Origin: Zanthoxylum bungeanum
Lineage: Eukaryota; Streptophyta; Magnoliopsida; Sapindales; Rutaceae
Assembly: GCA_019454045.1 (NCBI GenBank)
Contig: SKCR01034755.1
Location: 1 to 64,000 of the forward strand
DNA length: 64,000 nt
Direction of reading: 5' to 3'
A program made the translations under genes and the position numbers. The notes under the pieces are model-generated. The model saw only the letters and a list, made by a program, of their open reading frames with translations, made no database searches and was not told the DNA's origin. This document shows positions 10,805-22,680 of this stretch, in pieces. Within the stretch, counting starts at the first letter, position 1. Every line of letters starts with the position of its first letter.

Positions 10805-11717
10805 AATACATGTTAAATTGAAACTAGAAAGCCAACTAATTGTTTATGAAAATTCCTTTAGTATTTGCAACTTTTATTTCTTGCATATGATTAGTCGGAT
10901 AAATCAAACATTGAAAGTCTCATATTGATTTACTCTCTAAACATCAAATCTTCTTGTGGAAAAAATAATCTCTATAATTGTTGAAACTTTTGGAGTTTTA
11001 TAATCTCTATAATTCTTGAAACGAACACCACCAGTGAACTCCCCTCGACGAAATGAGCACGCGGATTTATAATTTGACCGTTGAAAAGGTAGGAGTTTTT
11101 GCGCGAATTCTTCACGGGAAAGCTCCTTGTGTAATGGAATTTGCATTTAGGTCCCGGGATCGAACTTGAAATTTTTGTCTTCCTCTTCTTTTTGCTTTGG
11201 TCGAACTGGACAGCTCCAAGTCAGCCCCTGAATTTACGGTAACAGCAAGTTCTGGACAGTCCCTATAGTTCAGCAATTCCAACACACTTCGGAAGGTTTC
11301 TATGCGTCGGAAATTGCTCCCGTTTGTCCCAAAACGTTCCTGATTAGGAATATTTTGGCACCGCTAGACAGTTTCCGCACCACCAAAATAGCCAAAAAAA
11401 AAAAAAAAAAAAATAGCCCCAAACAGTAGCTTCCTGCGTAAACTGTAGTGCATATTTTTTTTGCTGCAGTGTGCATGACTGATTTTGGGTAACAAAATCA
11501 GCTCTAATACAGTCTTAAACGAGTAATCTGTAATCTTAAATTTTTCCACCAAAAATCAGAACTACAACAATCCCGTTATTGCGCGTGTGTAGTGGGCTAA
11601 AATTTGCCTCTATCAAAATCTGGTGCTGCACTGCATTGCTGAAAATTTGATTATACACTGCATTTTTTAATCATAAGCCGTGAGCAATACATCACATTGC
11701 AAAATCAAAATAGTTCT
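10805..11717. other. Intergenic DNA, no gene recognised
   Basis: I see no conserved reading frame. It holds an oligo(A) run at about 11393-11413 and AT-rich DNA up to the target duplication of the hAT transposon. Confidence 0.4.
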
Positions 11718-12117
11718 CTATGAACCTAGGTTGCATGGAAACGGAAACGGGAAACGCGATACGACACGAAACGAAAATGGGAAACGTCTTTTTTAAAAAT
11801 ATTAGGACACGAAACGTTGGGGGAAACATTAAATAAAAAAAAAATGAATAATGTAGTAATTTAAAATTTAGAATAAAAATATGTATGTGAACATGAGAAC
11901 AACTGCAAAATTAATGAAACTGAAAGAAAAAATTAAGTTTGAATTTAAATAATGTAATTATTTAATATTTAATCCATAATGTAATAATATTGTATCTAAA
12001 TAAAAGTTCCATGCAGCTTCATCATAAATTTGAGAAAACAAATAATAGAATAATTTAAACTAAATATTAATCAACATATTATAATTAATTGGATCCAATT
12101 ACTTGCAACTCATCATC

Positions 12118-13871
12118 TTATTTTTTATCACCATCCACATCATTCAATATGAAATACATGGCCTCCATCTCAGGTTCATCAAGTGAAAGGTTGGCAATTT
12201 CAAGTATTCCAACATCTTCAAAAGAGCCAAATTCATCTCCACTTAAATCCCACATCTTAGTTTGTTCAACATAATATTGTGGGTTTCTTCGTAATAAAAG
12301 TCGAAGATTATTATGAACAAAAACCAAATCTTCTGCACGTTTTGGAGTTAATTTACTCATTCTCATCGAGTTGACAAATGAATATGTACTCCAATTTCTT
12401 TCATAACAATATGAAGAAGATGGTTGTCCAAGTAATTTGAAAGCGATTTTTTTGAAGCAAATGAGCACTTACACCATGAATAGCCCACCAACACTTAGCT
12501 TCCATATTATACCTATTTACACATATTTATATATATATAAATATGTTTATTAATTTCCAAACACAATTCAAATAATTGAAATTCTACCTATTATGAAGAG
12601 AATCCGAATCTGCAAAGTCTCCCATTTTAAGTGAGAAATTAGCAAATTCAGTATTGACTTTTGTGCGATCTTCTAAGTCTGGAAAAAATCTTTTGAAGCA
12701 TTTAGTTCTCTCTCTAGAGATCTCTGCATCTTTATGTGAAGGAACCCTAGATGAATCTTCACTCGACCATCTAACACTATAATACCTTCAATTTATAAAA
12801 ATATATTTATTATGTTAGATTTTTTCATTCGTAAAAAATAATTGAACGTAAATAATAGAAATAAATATTACCTTGGATTTAATGAATGAGTCAAACAATG
12901 AAGAGGTGTATTATTCTTTGTCCAACGATCAATTAAAATTATGTAAACCACGTCCCAAAAAGAAGATGACCCATTTAATCTTTTCCCTTCTTGCTTATAT
13001 ATAGCATTTTTCACCTTTTCAATCATAGAATCTCACATCTCATATACCAAATGGAGACATGGTTTATCTGTGTCATAAACTCTAATCATGTCATATATTG
13101 GTTCAGTAAAAGAGAGAATATAATCAATCTGACCCCACCAAAAATCATCAAGAATCTTATCTTTTACAAACTTAGCTTTGTTTAGATCATCCTCACGGTA
13201 AGAAGACCATGCTTCACTAATCACCATTGATTGGAGACCACGCTTAATATGCTTAAACCTCTTAAGCATCACAATCACCGATGCAAATATTGTTTCTGCA
13301 ACTGAAAGTAATTTCAAATGAACAAATCTATTGAAAATTGCCAATCTCATAGAATGGTTCATAATGAAATTCTTGATTTGCATGGCATCTCCATGAATAT
13401 CAGTGATCCAACTACATTCTTTATAGGTGTCCCAATTACTTTCGATATTTTTTGCTGCACAAATATTTTTCAATGCAAGATTGAGAGTATGAACAACACA
13501 TGGTGTCCAATATATGTGTGGAAACAACCCTTCAATAATTTCTCCCGCACCTTTACAATTTCTAGCATTATCAGCGATCACTTGGAGAATATTATCATGT
13601 ACAACTTCATTTATAACTTCTTTCATCAACTCAACAATGAAATACTTGTCCTTTACATTATTCGAGCAATCAACAGCCTTAAGAAACATTGGACCACTAT
13701 CACTAATAACAATAAAATTAATCAGTGGCCTCCTTTGTGAATCACTTCATCCATCACTTACGATGCTTACACCATTTTCCCTCCAACTGAATTTAATTGG
13801 TTCTAACAATCTTTCCATATTTGATTTCTCTTGTGTAAGTAAAGTACTTCTTAAAGCATTATAACTTGGAG
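12118..13871 (-). pseudogene. hAT transposase, catalytic and dimerisation parts, decayed
   Basis: This continues the frame from 28832. Visible blocks are PPSYNALRSTLL and VSIVSDG (a DUF659-type catalytic region), PMFLKAVDCS, a NARNCKGAGEIIEG segment, HIYWTPCVVHTLNLALKNIC, and further on ERNWSTYSFVNSMRMSKLTP with LVFVHNNLRLL, the hAT C-terminal dimerisation domain (12260-12430). Introns appear near 12800-12870 and 12480-12590. A TGA stands where the SDGW tryptophan is expected (13747-13749), and another TGA follows VYEM near 13030. It is non-functional. Confidence 0.85.
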
Positions 13872-13876
13872 GTACA

Positions 13877-15801
13877 TGACTGGTGCGTAATCACACGTGT
13901 ATAACGCAAGCGCACGTATCGTTCAAGTAGTATAAAAAGTATCGATCCCACGAAAACTTAATACCTAATCTATTAATTTTATGAGGTCAAATGATTACTA
14001 GTATCTAACAGGTTGATTGATTGATTTGAAATGATGTTGATTTTAAATTTAAAAACAAGTAAATAAAATTACACGAAAGTAGGTTTAAGAAAATTCAATA
14101 TTAGGAAACTATCTAGGGTTGTGAATCTTCCAATATCATTTTAAAGATGAAGTGGTTATTTCATTTTTGTGTAATATATCGGTTTACTAACCTAGAACAC
14201 TAAATTATGCGAAAGCCTTTGTCGATGGTCAGACACAAATACCCAGTATAACCCAATTGAACCATATGTCTATGTCAACCAAATTATCTGGATTCATTAA
14301 GTTTAAGTTCCAATTATGGCTACCCCCGCCCGACAGGTATATGTCTATCCTGTAAGGAAATCTATTAAAGGTTTATCTATCCTCAAGGAAGATCGTGGGC
14401 TATTAAGTTTAAGGCTGAAACCTAAAATTCATTTGTCAAGTTTATTTTAGATTTACCATATCAATCTTATTAATGGCCAATTAATAAGACGCATTAAGCT
14501 TAAGACTTAATAAGTAAACCTTTGAATTACCCAAACTATAAAATAACCCCTTATAAACCGGTGATATTAGAATTCATCACAATCCCAGATAACTAACTTA
14601 GTTACGACATATAACTAGGGCTAGTAAAAACTTAAATAAAATAAAAGACATAAAGTAAATGCTGAAAAGTAAATTGCTGAAAAGTAAATGACGGAAAGTA
14701 AATGCTGAAATTAAATACTGAAAATTAAATGCTGAAAAGTAAATGCTGAAAGTAAATTACTGAAAAATAAATGCTGAAAGTAAATTGCTAAAAAGTAAAT
14801 ACTGAAAGTAAATTGCTGAAAAGTAAATAAAGTAAAAGTACAATAAAAGAAAATATTGAGGTAAAAGGTTCCACTTTTATTACTTCTATTTTAGATATCT
14901 CCTTTAATATAATATATTAACTTTGCATGATAATTACCAACCAGCCATATAAGCGTTATCTAGATTAAGTGAAATTAATAATTAATTACCAACCGACCAA
15001 TCAGGTGGTATCCAGTTTAGTCAGGTTAAAACCAATTAAATAATTACCAACCGACCAATATGGCGGTATCCTCGTTAAGTCAGGTTTTAACTAGTTTATA
15101 TATTATAAACAAACAAGATATAATCTTCTTAGTATTCTTAAGGAATTCCTTAGAAGAAAGTATGGATTTACAAATGAAATGGCTTGGTATTTATAGGCAA
15201 AATTTTGCCTCCATCAAATCATCCACCAAATCCATTATTAATTGCTCCACTAATTGCTTCACCAAATCCATTATTAATTATTCCACTAATTTCTTATCAT
15301 GTTTGGTGGTGATTTGATAATTTTTATTATTTATTTATTAATTTATTTTTTGCTTTGAAAATGATTGATAATGACTTTAATAATTACACACAACACACTT
15401 CTGGATGGTTCATCAATTTCGGGCATGAAATATTCAGAATTATTTTGTCTTTCAAAGTTGTAGATCTTTGAGTCTTCTTTAATCTGGAACTTGAATCAGC
15501 TCAATCCGATATCGGAGTAAAAATTTATGCCCAAAATACAACAGATGCGCAAAACTGGAATTTCCAAAACTGCACTTCGTTAAAACGCCCTTTCAAGTTT
15601 CCAATCTCCAAAATTAATATGTCAAGTCCAATTTTTGCCCTTATTTGACCCACATTTCGTCCTAAATGATTTCATTGTGTCCCAATATTATTTTATCTGC
15701 AAAATAAACTAAAACACATCAAAACGTTAATCAAACCAGAGAAACTAAACAAAATATTAAGTAAAATGGGCGTTAAATATTGATATATTTTCCGCTCATC
15801 A
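13877..15801 (-). repeat. 3' LTR of the Athila-like LOG-carrying element
   Basis: On the minus strand it starts TGATGAGCGGAAAATATA after the polypurine tract and ends TTACGCACCAGTCA. It is 1,925 bp. It includes a minisatellite of ~14 bp (tgctgaaa(a)gtaaat) and three ~65 bp copies of a block with ATTACCAACC(A/G)(G/A)CC (14935-15080). Compared with the 5' LTR, a ~190 bp stretch is absent. Confidence 0.9.
14655..14850. repeat. Minisatellite in the LTR, unit ~14 bp
   Basis: At least ten degenerate copies of TGCTGAAAAGTAAAT in a row. The same array is in the other LTR at about 27485-27660, with slightly different copy order. Minor blocks recur at 28010-28110. Confidence 0.8.
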
Positions 15802-17134
15802 CACCCCCAAACCTAACATTTTGCTAGTACTCGAGCAAAAAAATAAAATAAAATACAAGAAACAATTAAAATTAAACTAAGCCACTTTCGTAGGGATCAC
15901 GGTTGCATTTAGCATATGCAACAAGCCTTTAAACCCCCAGGTGTCCCTAGTGGACGAGTTATAGTCTCGTGAGGGCTTATATCAACGATACCCACAAACG
16001 TTTTACAAAAGTAAAAAGATAATAAAACTAATGCACACAAAAGCAAAAAATTCAAGAGAAAATAGAATAAAGAAGTTAGTGACTAATCAGGTGAAACTTC
16101 TACTCCAAGTTACTAGTTGTTTTCTTTCTTTCTAAATTACTGAAAAAATAAATTCTCCGATTATATTTACCATTCTCCATATGCACAGCCGACAAAATAT
16201 TAATCAACTCATTTTTGCCCACAACAGTCACAAGTGCATTTGATAAGAGAGTAATATTTTTGTTCTAAAGTTTTATCAGAATTCACATCTTTTTGCAGCA
16301 ATGGAATAATTTTTCTGAATTTTCTGATTTTTTTCTTTGATTTTTGATTTTTTTTTATTTATATACAATATCTTCCATCTATGTAGCGAGTGTTGGGTCG
16401 GTGGCTCCCAAACCAGTCGGCTTTAGGGCACCAGGTGTTAAGACACCCCTACAGACTTAATAACTCAGACTTCAGATATATATATTTTTGCAACATCCTT
16501 GATCCATGTAGCGAGCTTTGGGCCAGTGACTCCCAAACTAGTTGGTTTTAGGGCACTAGGTGTTAAAACACCCTTACAGACTTAATAACTCGGACCTCAG
16601 ACTTTTTTTTTTACTCCATCGCTTTTTATAGATGCTTCCTCCAATTAAACTAGAGCACTGAATATTTCAAACTTTTCAATTACAACTCATGTTTGTATGT
16701 TACAATGTATGCTGATAATACCTGTCAACTGAGTATATGAAGATCCATTTTAATCAGTTTTATGGAGAATTTACAAATTAAATAATTCAAAAGGAAATAA
16801 ACAAAAATTAACTTGTTTCGGAAATAGGTTTGAAATACGTCTCAGGAGTGGAAACTCCTTACTCAGCTATCTCTTACCAATTTCACATTTTTTAGTCAAA
16901 ATAAAAACACAAAAGCGCAAAATATTTTTGTAATTTTTGAAAAAAATTCAATTTTTTTTTTGTATTTTTCGAAAACTTTTGGACTAAAAATAAAAAACAC
17001 ACATAACTAAAACAAGATACTGATAAACTAATTTCCTCCCCCAAACCTAAATGAGACATTGTCCCTAATGTCTTAAACTGTAGAAGAAGAGTTTAGAAGA
17101 TAATACCTGGTTAATTGAAATTCTACAAGAAAAG
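15802..17134 (-). other. Non-coding tail of the LOG-carrying element, with polypurine tract
   Basis: On the minus strand this lies between the LOG stop and the 3' LTR. It holds the polypurine tract (GGTTTGGGGGTG at 15802-15813), the PPT-proximal block shared with two other Athila-like elements (15881-15977), oligo(A/T) runs, and a ~100 bp direct repeat (16376-16480 and 16504-16603) built on 'gtagcgag', 'agggca(c)caggtgtta' and 'cagacttaataactc'. No ORF is seen. Confidence 0.6.
16376..16603. repeat. ~100 bp tandem duplication
   Basis: Two copies at 16376-16480 and 16504-16603, about 85 percent alike by eye, each from CCAT(C/G)TATGTAGCGAG-like sequence to CTTAATAACTC. Confidence 0.75.
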
Positions 17135-17512
17135 TTAAAGGTTAAGATCCAGATTAATCCGACGCCTCTTACCACGATCGTCCTCGGACCAATTTATCTT
17201 TGAAAGGTTAGGGTCAACTTGTGATTCATAGGCTAAGATTTGGTCAATAAGATCCGGAGCAGTTCTGGCAGTAAATATGAGTTCTTTCATAGGTTTTGAC
17301 ACGAACCCATTTCTCCGGACATCATCAAGAAACACACAAAGAAAATCATAAAATCCTTCAACGTTGTACAGTCCAAGCAGTTTCTGGTGTATGTTCAAGT
17401 TTGCCCAAGATAATACTGTAAAAATTTCCTCCAATGTACCCAAGCCACCTGGCAAAGCAATAAAAGCATCAGCACGGTTAATCATTTCTACCAGTCGTTC
17501 AGACATACCTGG
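17135..17512 (-). pseudogene. LOG-like cytokinin riboside 5'-monophosphate phosphoribohydrolase, C-terminal part
   Basis: LOG enzymes release active cytokinin bases from their riboside monophosphates in cytosol and nucleus. This part begins in PGMSERLVEMINRADAFIA and carries the family's PGGxGTxxE motif (LPGGLGTLEE). It is followed by a helix-rich tail ending DDRGKRRRINLDLNL. The Arg of the usual QRK pair is present (SERL), with Lys replaced. It is intronless and joins in frame to 22681-22961. With one copy of CCTGG the joined frame is 654 nt, 217 codons plus stop, the size of plant LOG proteins. The extra C-terminal basic cluster and LDLNL are unlike the LOG proteins I know. The gene is broken by the Tat-like element. 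Its location inside an LTR element argues for capture of a host mRNA. Confidence 0.9.
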
Positions 17513-18654
17513 TGTGGGACACAGAAACTGAGCGACGCCGTTCCTAGGCTCGCGGCCTAATTGGGAAGGATTACATAACATGGAGTCGCCACCCGGTGTG
17601 AACCGGGACAAAGATTTAAGGCCGCACTCACCCCTCGCAAGGGAAGACCTCAAACCGTTGGGTTCGGAATGGTCCCTTACTTATGTCACTTGTAATGAAA
17701 GGATTCATGTAATAATTTAACTAAGCTTAAGTAACACTTATTTCCAATAGTATCATGCTTCTAAATTCATATGCATACATCAACAAGTTCATCACAACAT
17801 GCAACATCACATGGCAATCTCATGAACATATTTCAATCCTATGATATGGAAACTAAGAACAACATAATCATGATTGAATACAATCCTGAGAACACATAGA
17901 ATGGATAAATGCAGGGATACAAATAATGTGGTTGGCTATATAACACAAGAAAGATCAACCAAGAGGCAATTATGCATGAATATGATAAGACAGACTCAGT
18001 TCAGTGTGTGCGCGTTCGTGTAGCGTTCGTAAACGCGTTCGAACGGTAAACAGAAGGTTCGCGTTCGTGTAGCGTTTGATAACGCGTTCGAACGGAAATG
18101 AGACAGAATGCGCGCGTTCGTGTAGCGTTTGATAACGCGTTCGAACGGAAATGAGACCTGATGCATGATAAGGCAAAATGTATGCGCGTTCGAGTTGCGT
18201 TTGTTAACGCGTTCGAACGGACACGGACCTGATGCATGATAAGGCAAAATGTATGCGCGTTCGAGTTGCGTTTATGAACGCGTTCGAACGGACACGGACC
18301 TGATGCATGATAAGGCAAAATGGAATGCAATACATAAACAGAAAATAAAGGGGCGCGGCGAAGTACTGCCGTAAAGGTGGCCTTTTGGGGCTAATTGGGC
18401 TGGATGTGAGGCTAGCAGCAAAACCAGAATTACCGACACCGTTCGAACGCTTACTCGAACGCGGCACGAACTCCCGCAATCCGTTTGACGTTCGAACGTA
18501 AACACGAACGTAGCACCAACGAAAACAGTGAACCTTGTTTATTCTGAATTTCCCCTTCCGATGTCCGTTTCCCGTGACCTCCGTGACTTAAAAGGTAGTG
18601 TCTCCAAAATGAGACTCATCATAGGGACTTATGTGTAAAAATGCAGTGCCTACA
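17513..18654 (-). repeat. 3' LTR of the Tat-like element
   Basis: On the minus strand it runs TGTAGGCACTGCATTTTTA to CTGTGTCCCACA. It contains five units of a ~58 bp CGTTCGAACG palindrome repeat (18003-18300) and a weaker pair near 18440-18520. The LTR ends directly at the LOG C-terminal half. Confidence 0.92.
18003..18300. repeat. CGTTCGAACG palindrome minisatellite, unit ~58 bp (left LTR)
   Basis: Each unit has GCGTTCG(T/A)G(T)(A/T)GCGTT, a short spacer, AACGCGTTCGAACGG, and a variable linker such as AAATGAGAC or ACACGGACCTGATGCATG. The core is palindromic, and the flanking GCGTT...AACGC arms can pair. Frames through it read as repeated (R)SNALSNATRTR and similar, which I take as repeat artefacts, not protein. 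Confidence 0.85.
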
Positions 18655-18879
18655 GTCGCCCCCACTTTGATGGGACTTGTGTAATGTGCAACAGTGACAA
18701 TCCTATCAAAGTTATGCAATGCATTTCTACTTACCTGGCTCGCCAGCTGCCACTTGACTTACCATGTGTCGAGTTGAGTTGATTTGGTGGTGAGATGCTG
18801 CGACCCCTGGTTCATTCCCGACCGTGCTCTATTTTTAGAGTGCCATTTTCGGCCTGTTCCTTCCTGAATTGTATTGAGA

Positions 18880-19530
18880 TGAGGCTTTATTCCTCCCGAG
18901 CTTTATTCTCGAACTGCTGACTGTGTAGAGATAGGGCTTTATTCCATGATTGTTTAGACTGTGGGCTTTATTCCCGAACTGAACTGGCATGAGGCTTTCT
19001 TCCCCTTGAGCTTTGTTCTCAAATTATACTGATATGAGGCTTTCTTCCCCTTGACCTTTGTTCTCAAACTATACTGATATGAGGCTTTCTTCCTCTTGAG
19101 CTTTTTTCCCGAACTGTGTTGATATGAGGCTTTATTCCTCGGGGCTTTATTCCCGAACTTATACTGATATGAGGCTTTCTTCCTCTTGAGCTTTGTTCTC
19201 AAATTATACTGATATGAGGCTTTCTTCCCCTTGACCTTTGTTCTCAAACTATACTGATATGAGGCTTTCTTCCTCTTGAGCTTTTTTCCCGAACTGTGTT
19301 GATATGAGGCTTTATTCCTCGGGGCTTTATTCCCGAACTTATACTGATATGAGGCTTTCTTCCCCTTGAGCTTTGTTCTCAAACTTATACTGATATGAGG
19401 CTTTCTTCCTCTGGGCTTTGTTCCCTGACTGTGTTAACTGTGGGCTTTGTCCCCGAACTGTACTGAATGTGGGCTTTATTCCCGTACTGAGCTGGATGCA
19501 GGCTTTCTTCCTGAACCGAACTAGATGCAG
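18880..19530. repeat. Tandem repeat field 1, unit ~60 bp
   Basis: Repeats of GATATGAGGCTTTCTTCC and TTGAGCTTTGTTCTCAAA, with a higher-order ~180 bp duplication (about 19005-19185 repeated at 19185-19365). Long open frames on the minus strand (KKASYQY repeats) simply follow from the repeat period being divisible by three. Confidence 0.85.
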
Positions 19531-19559
19531 GCTTTATTCCTGAACTGTTACTGTAAGGT

Positions 19560-20340
19560 GGTCCATTCCCGGACCGTTACTGTGAGGTGGTTCATTCCCG
19601 AACCGTGCTTCCATTCTTGGAGTGCCATTCCCGGCTTGTTCATTCTTGAACTGTCCATTCCCGGACCATATCTCTATTCTCGGAGTGTCATTTCCGACTT
19701 GTTCATTCTTGAACTCTGCTCCATTCTTGGATTGCCATTCTCGGCTTGTTCATTCTCGAGCTGTCCATTCCCGGACTATATCTCTATTCTCGGAGTGCCA
19801 TTCTCGGCAGAACTGATCTGATGTAATGTGGGCCTCGCCCCCAGAATGCCATACCCGGCAAGACTGATACTGATGTAATGTGGGCCTCGACCCTGGGACT
19901 CATTCCCCAAACTGATGTTGAAGTGGGCCTCGGCCCCAACTGCTACTGACATGGGCCTCGCCCCTAGATTGATGCTAATGTGGGCCTCGACCCTCGGATT
20001 CATTCCAAAATTCTGCTGATGCGGGCCTCGGCCCTGGGATTCATTCCCTGGATCCATTCCAAAATTCTGCTGATGCGGGCCTCGGCCCTGGGATTCATTC
20101 CCTGGATCCATTCCAAAATTCTGCTGATGTGGGCCTCGCCCCTGAACTGATATTGATATGGGCCTCGCCCCCAGACTGATATTGATATGGGCCTCGCCCC
20201 TAGACTGATACAGATACGGGCCTCGCCCCTGTGACTCATTTCTGAAATTGCTGACATGGGCCTCAACCCCGGGATTCATTCCAACACTCTGACGATGTGG
20301 GCCTCGACCCTGGGACTCATCCCCAAAACTACTACTCATA
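19560..20340. repeat. Tandem repeat field 2, CCATTCCCGG and GTGGGCCTCG(C/A)CCC units
   Basis: The first part (19560-19810) has repeated 'attc(c/t)cggac' and 'cttgttcattct' words. The second (19815-20330) has ~13 copies of TGGGCCTCGNCCC followed by ACTGATATTGATA or GATTCATTCC. It includes a direct ~66 bp duplication around 20020-20125. It is shared with no other part of the window. Confidence 0.85.
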
Positions 20341-21535
20341 TGTTACTGATTCTGGTTGTCTTATCTTTGCCGCTTTCTCTTTTTCTCTTCTGAAACCTGT
20401 TATTACAAAACAGAACAAACACAAAAGGGATGCAAAAATGTGTTACGTGTATGCATGCATGCATGATTGGGTTTCCTATCCCATTGAGCTAGGTCTTCTG
20501 CCAGTATTCTTGGTGGCTGCTTGGTCTTTTGACAAGTCTGTCATCTTCCCTAACCAACATGCATCTATGATGGCTTTTAAATCAAAAGGGAGTTAACATG
20601 GTGCATGTATGCATGAGGTGCATGTGATACATGTGATACAAGAAATATATCAACTCTTTAAAATTTGCACACAAATCGGCCCATCATCATTTTAGAAGTT
20701 TTTGGGCTAACTGCCATAGGAGTGGACTCGTCCCAGTTTAAATGGCCCAACGAGTTCACATCTCATGACAAGGAGTCCAACTAAATCCAAATGGTAATGT
20801 TCCGAACACAAGCACAAAGAAAGATAATGCAAACATACAACAATAATTTCTACAATGGCTCATCAACATTTCAGAAGCTTTTGGCCTAATGGTCATAAGG
20901 TACGAACTTGCCCCAGTTTAAATGGCCCAACAAGCCCGCATTTCTGACAATAGTCCAACTGCATCCAAATGAGGATGGTCCACAAGCACATATTCAAGGA
21001 AATAATTGTTACTTTAGCCAACCCGGTCTATAGGTGGGTTAGTAAGAGTATAGACAAAGGCTCTCACCGGCGAAGGATGGCCCACAACTAGGTCTCCCCA
21101 CTCAAGGGTTCGAGCAACCAAGTGAGCGCACCCTTTTTTATACACTAAGGTACGTACCAATGAGCTATGGTGTGTGACGGACTGTCAAATGGATTTCCCG
21201 TTGTAGATTCCCCAGAGGGAAGGTGGAGAGAGGCTCACTTAAATACCCAAGCCTCTTAGGCTCTTATCGCTTGGTGTCAGGAATAAACAACGAGTCCTCC
21301 AAATTAGTCCATCACAAAAGGCTACGAGTAGATGGCTATCTAGGTGCCTTCACAGCTTTTCCTTCTAGAAAGGTAGTGAATGAAGGAAGACACCAAACCA
21401 TTGCCTAGCCCAAAAATGCCTTTAATTAAACCCTTACTTTGTCCACTATAGACACGGTCAATTAAAACACAAATCCAAACATCACAAGTCAATATTTCGG
21501 GGCCAATTCTCTTATCCCCAGTGGAGTCGCCAGAC

Positions 21536-22680
21536 TGTGGGACACAGAAACTGAGCGACGCCGTTCCTAGGCTCGCGGCCTAATTGGGAAGGATTACATA
21601 ACATGGAGTCGCCACCCGGTGTGAACCGGGACAAAGATTTAAGGCCGCACTCACCCCTCGCAAGGGAATACCTCAAACCGTTGGGTTCAGAATGGTCCCT
21701 TACTTATGTCACTTGTAATGAAAGGATTCATGTAATAATTTCACTAAGCTTAAGTAACACTTATTTCCAATAGTATCATGCTTCTAAATTCATATGCATA
21801 CATCAACAAGTTCATCACAACATGCAACATCACATGGCAATCTCATGAACATATTTCAATCCTATGATATGGAAAACTAAGAACAATATAATCATGATTG
21901 AATACAATCCTGAGAACACATAGAATGGATAAATGCAGGGATACAAATAATGTGGTTGGCTATATAACACAAGAAAGATCAACCAAGAGGCAATTATGCA
22001 TGAATATGATAAGACAGACTCAGTTCAGTGTGTGTGCGCGTTCGGTAGCGTTCGTAAACGCGTTCGAACGGTAAACAGAAGGTTCGCGTTCGTGTAGCGT
22101 TTGATAACGCGTTCGAACGGAAATGAGACAGAATGCGCGCGTTCGTGTAGCGTTTGATAACGCGTTCGAACGGAAATGAGACCTGATGCATGATAAGGCA
22201 AAATGTATGCGCGTTCGAGTTGCGTTTGTTAACGCGTTCGAACGGACACGGACCTGATGCATGATAGGCAAAATGTATGCGCGTTCGAGTTGCGTTTATG
22301 AACGCGTTCGAACGGACACGGACCTGATGCATGATAAGGCAAAATGGAATGCAATACATAAACAGAAAATAAAGGGGCGCGGCGACTAGTACTGCCGTAA
22401 AGGTGGCCTTTTGGGGCTAATTGGGCTGGATGTGAGGCTAGCAGCAAAACCAGAATTACCGACACCGTTCGAACGCTTACTCGAACGCGGCACGAACGCC
22501 CGCAATCCGTTTGACGTTCGAACGTAAACACGAACGTAGCACCAACGAAAACAGTGAACCTTGTTTATTCTGAATTTCCCCTTCCGATGTCCGTTTCCCG
22601 TGACCTCCGTGACTTAAAAGGTAGTGTCTCCAAAATGAGACTCATCATAGGGACTTATGTGTAAAAATGCAGTGCCTACA
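21536..22680 (-). repeat. 5' LTR of the Tat-like element
   Basis: Direct partner of 17513-18654, with the same CGTTCGAACG array at about 22030-22330. Differences seen include GGGAATACC against GGGAAGACC, one missing GT in CGTTCGGTAGCG, and GCGACTAGTACTG against GCGAAGTACTG. Confidence 0.92.
22030..22330. repeat. CGTTCGAACG palindrome minisatellite (right LTR)
   Basis: Same five-unit array as 18003-18300, differing by small indels. The two arrays have kept the same unit order, consistent with recent insertion. Confidence 0.85.

Larger units (their letters stand above)
18655..21535 (-). other. Non-coding interior of the Tat-like element
   Basis: No gag, protease, RT or integrase motif is seen in any frame. 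It contains two long tandem-repeat fields (18880-19530 and 19800-20340), a duplicated ~130 bp block (about 20680-20810 and 20850-20985, sharing 'ccagtttaaatggcccaac'), and the primer site at its minus-strand start. Confidence 0.7.
17513..22680 (-). mobile_element. Tat/Ogre-like non-autonomous LTR element (LARD) inserted in the LOG ORF
   Basis: The LTRs at 17513-18654 (1,142 bp) and 21536-22680 (1,145 bp) are almost identical; I counted roughly ten differences by eye. The target duplication CCTGG is exact (17508-17512 and 22681-22685). Inside the 5' (right) LTR is an 18-nt primer site TGGCGACTCCACTGGGGA (21532-21515, minus), of the type I associate with Tat/Ogre elements. The polypurine tract AAAGTGGGGGCGAC lies at 18655-18668. 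The 2.9 kb interior has no gag or pol, only tandem repeats. The high LTR similarity implies recent insertion. Confidence 0.9.

Noticed and set aside
14655..14850. CRISPR-like array of short repeats
   Set aside because: The repeats are contiguous and degenerate without unique spacers, in a plant LTR. It is a minisatellite.
17970..18505. Several overlapping minus-strand open frames rich in RSNALSNATRTR-like repeats
   Set aside because: They occur in three frames over a CGTTCGAACG minisatellite inside an LTR and have no conserved domain. They are repeat artefacts.
18954..20339. Open frames of 142 and 187 codons with KKASYQY and GRGPHQQN repeats
   Set aside because: They follow from tandem units with lengths near a multiple of three in a gene-less element. 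Kept only as a repeat observation.
21060..21140. Possible tRNA-like GGGTTCGAGCAACC
   Set aside because: Only a T-loop-like word is present. The sequence around it does not fold as a tRNA.
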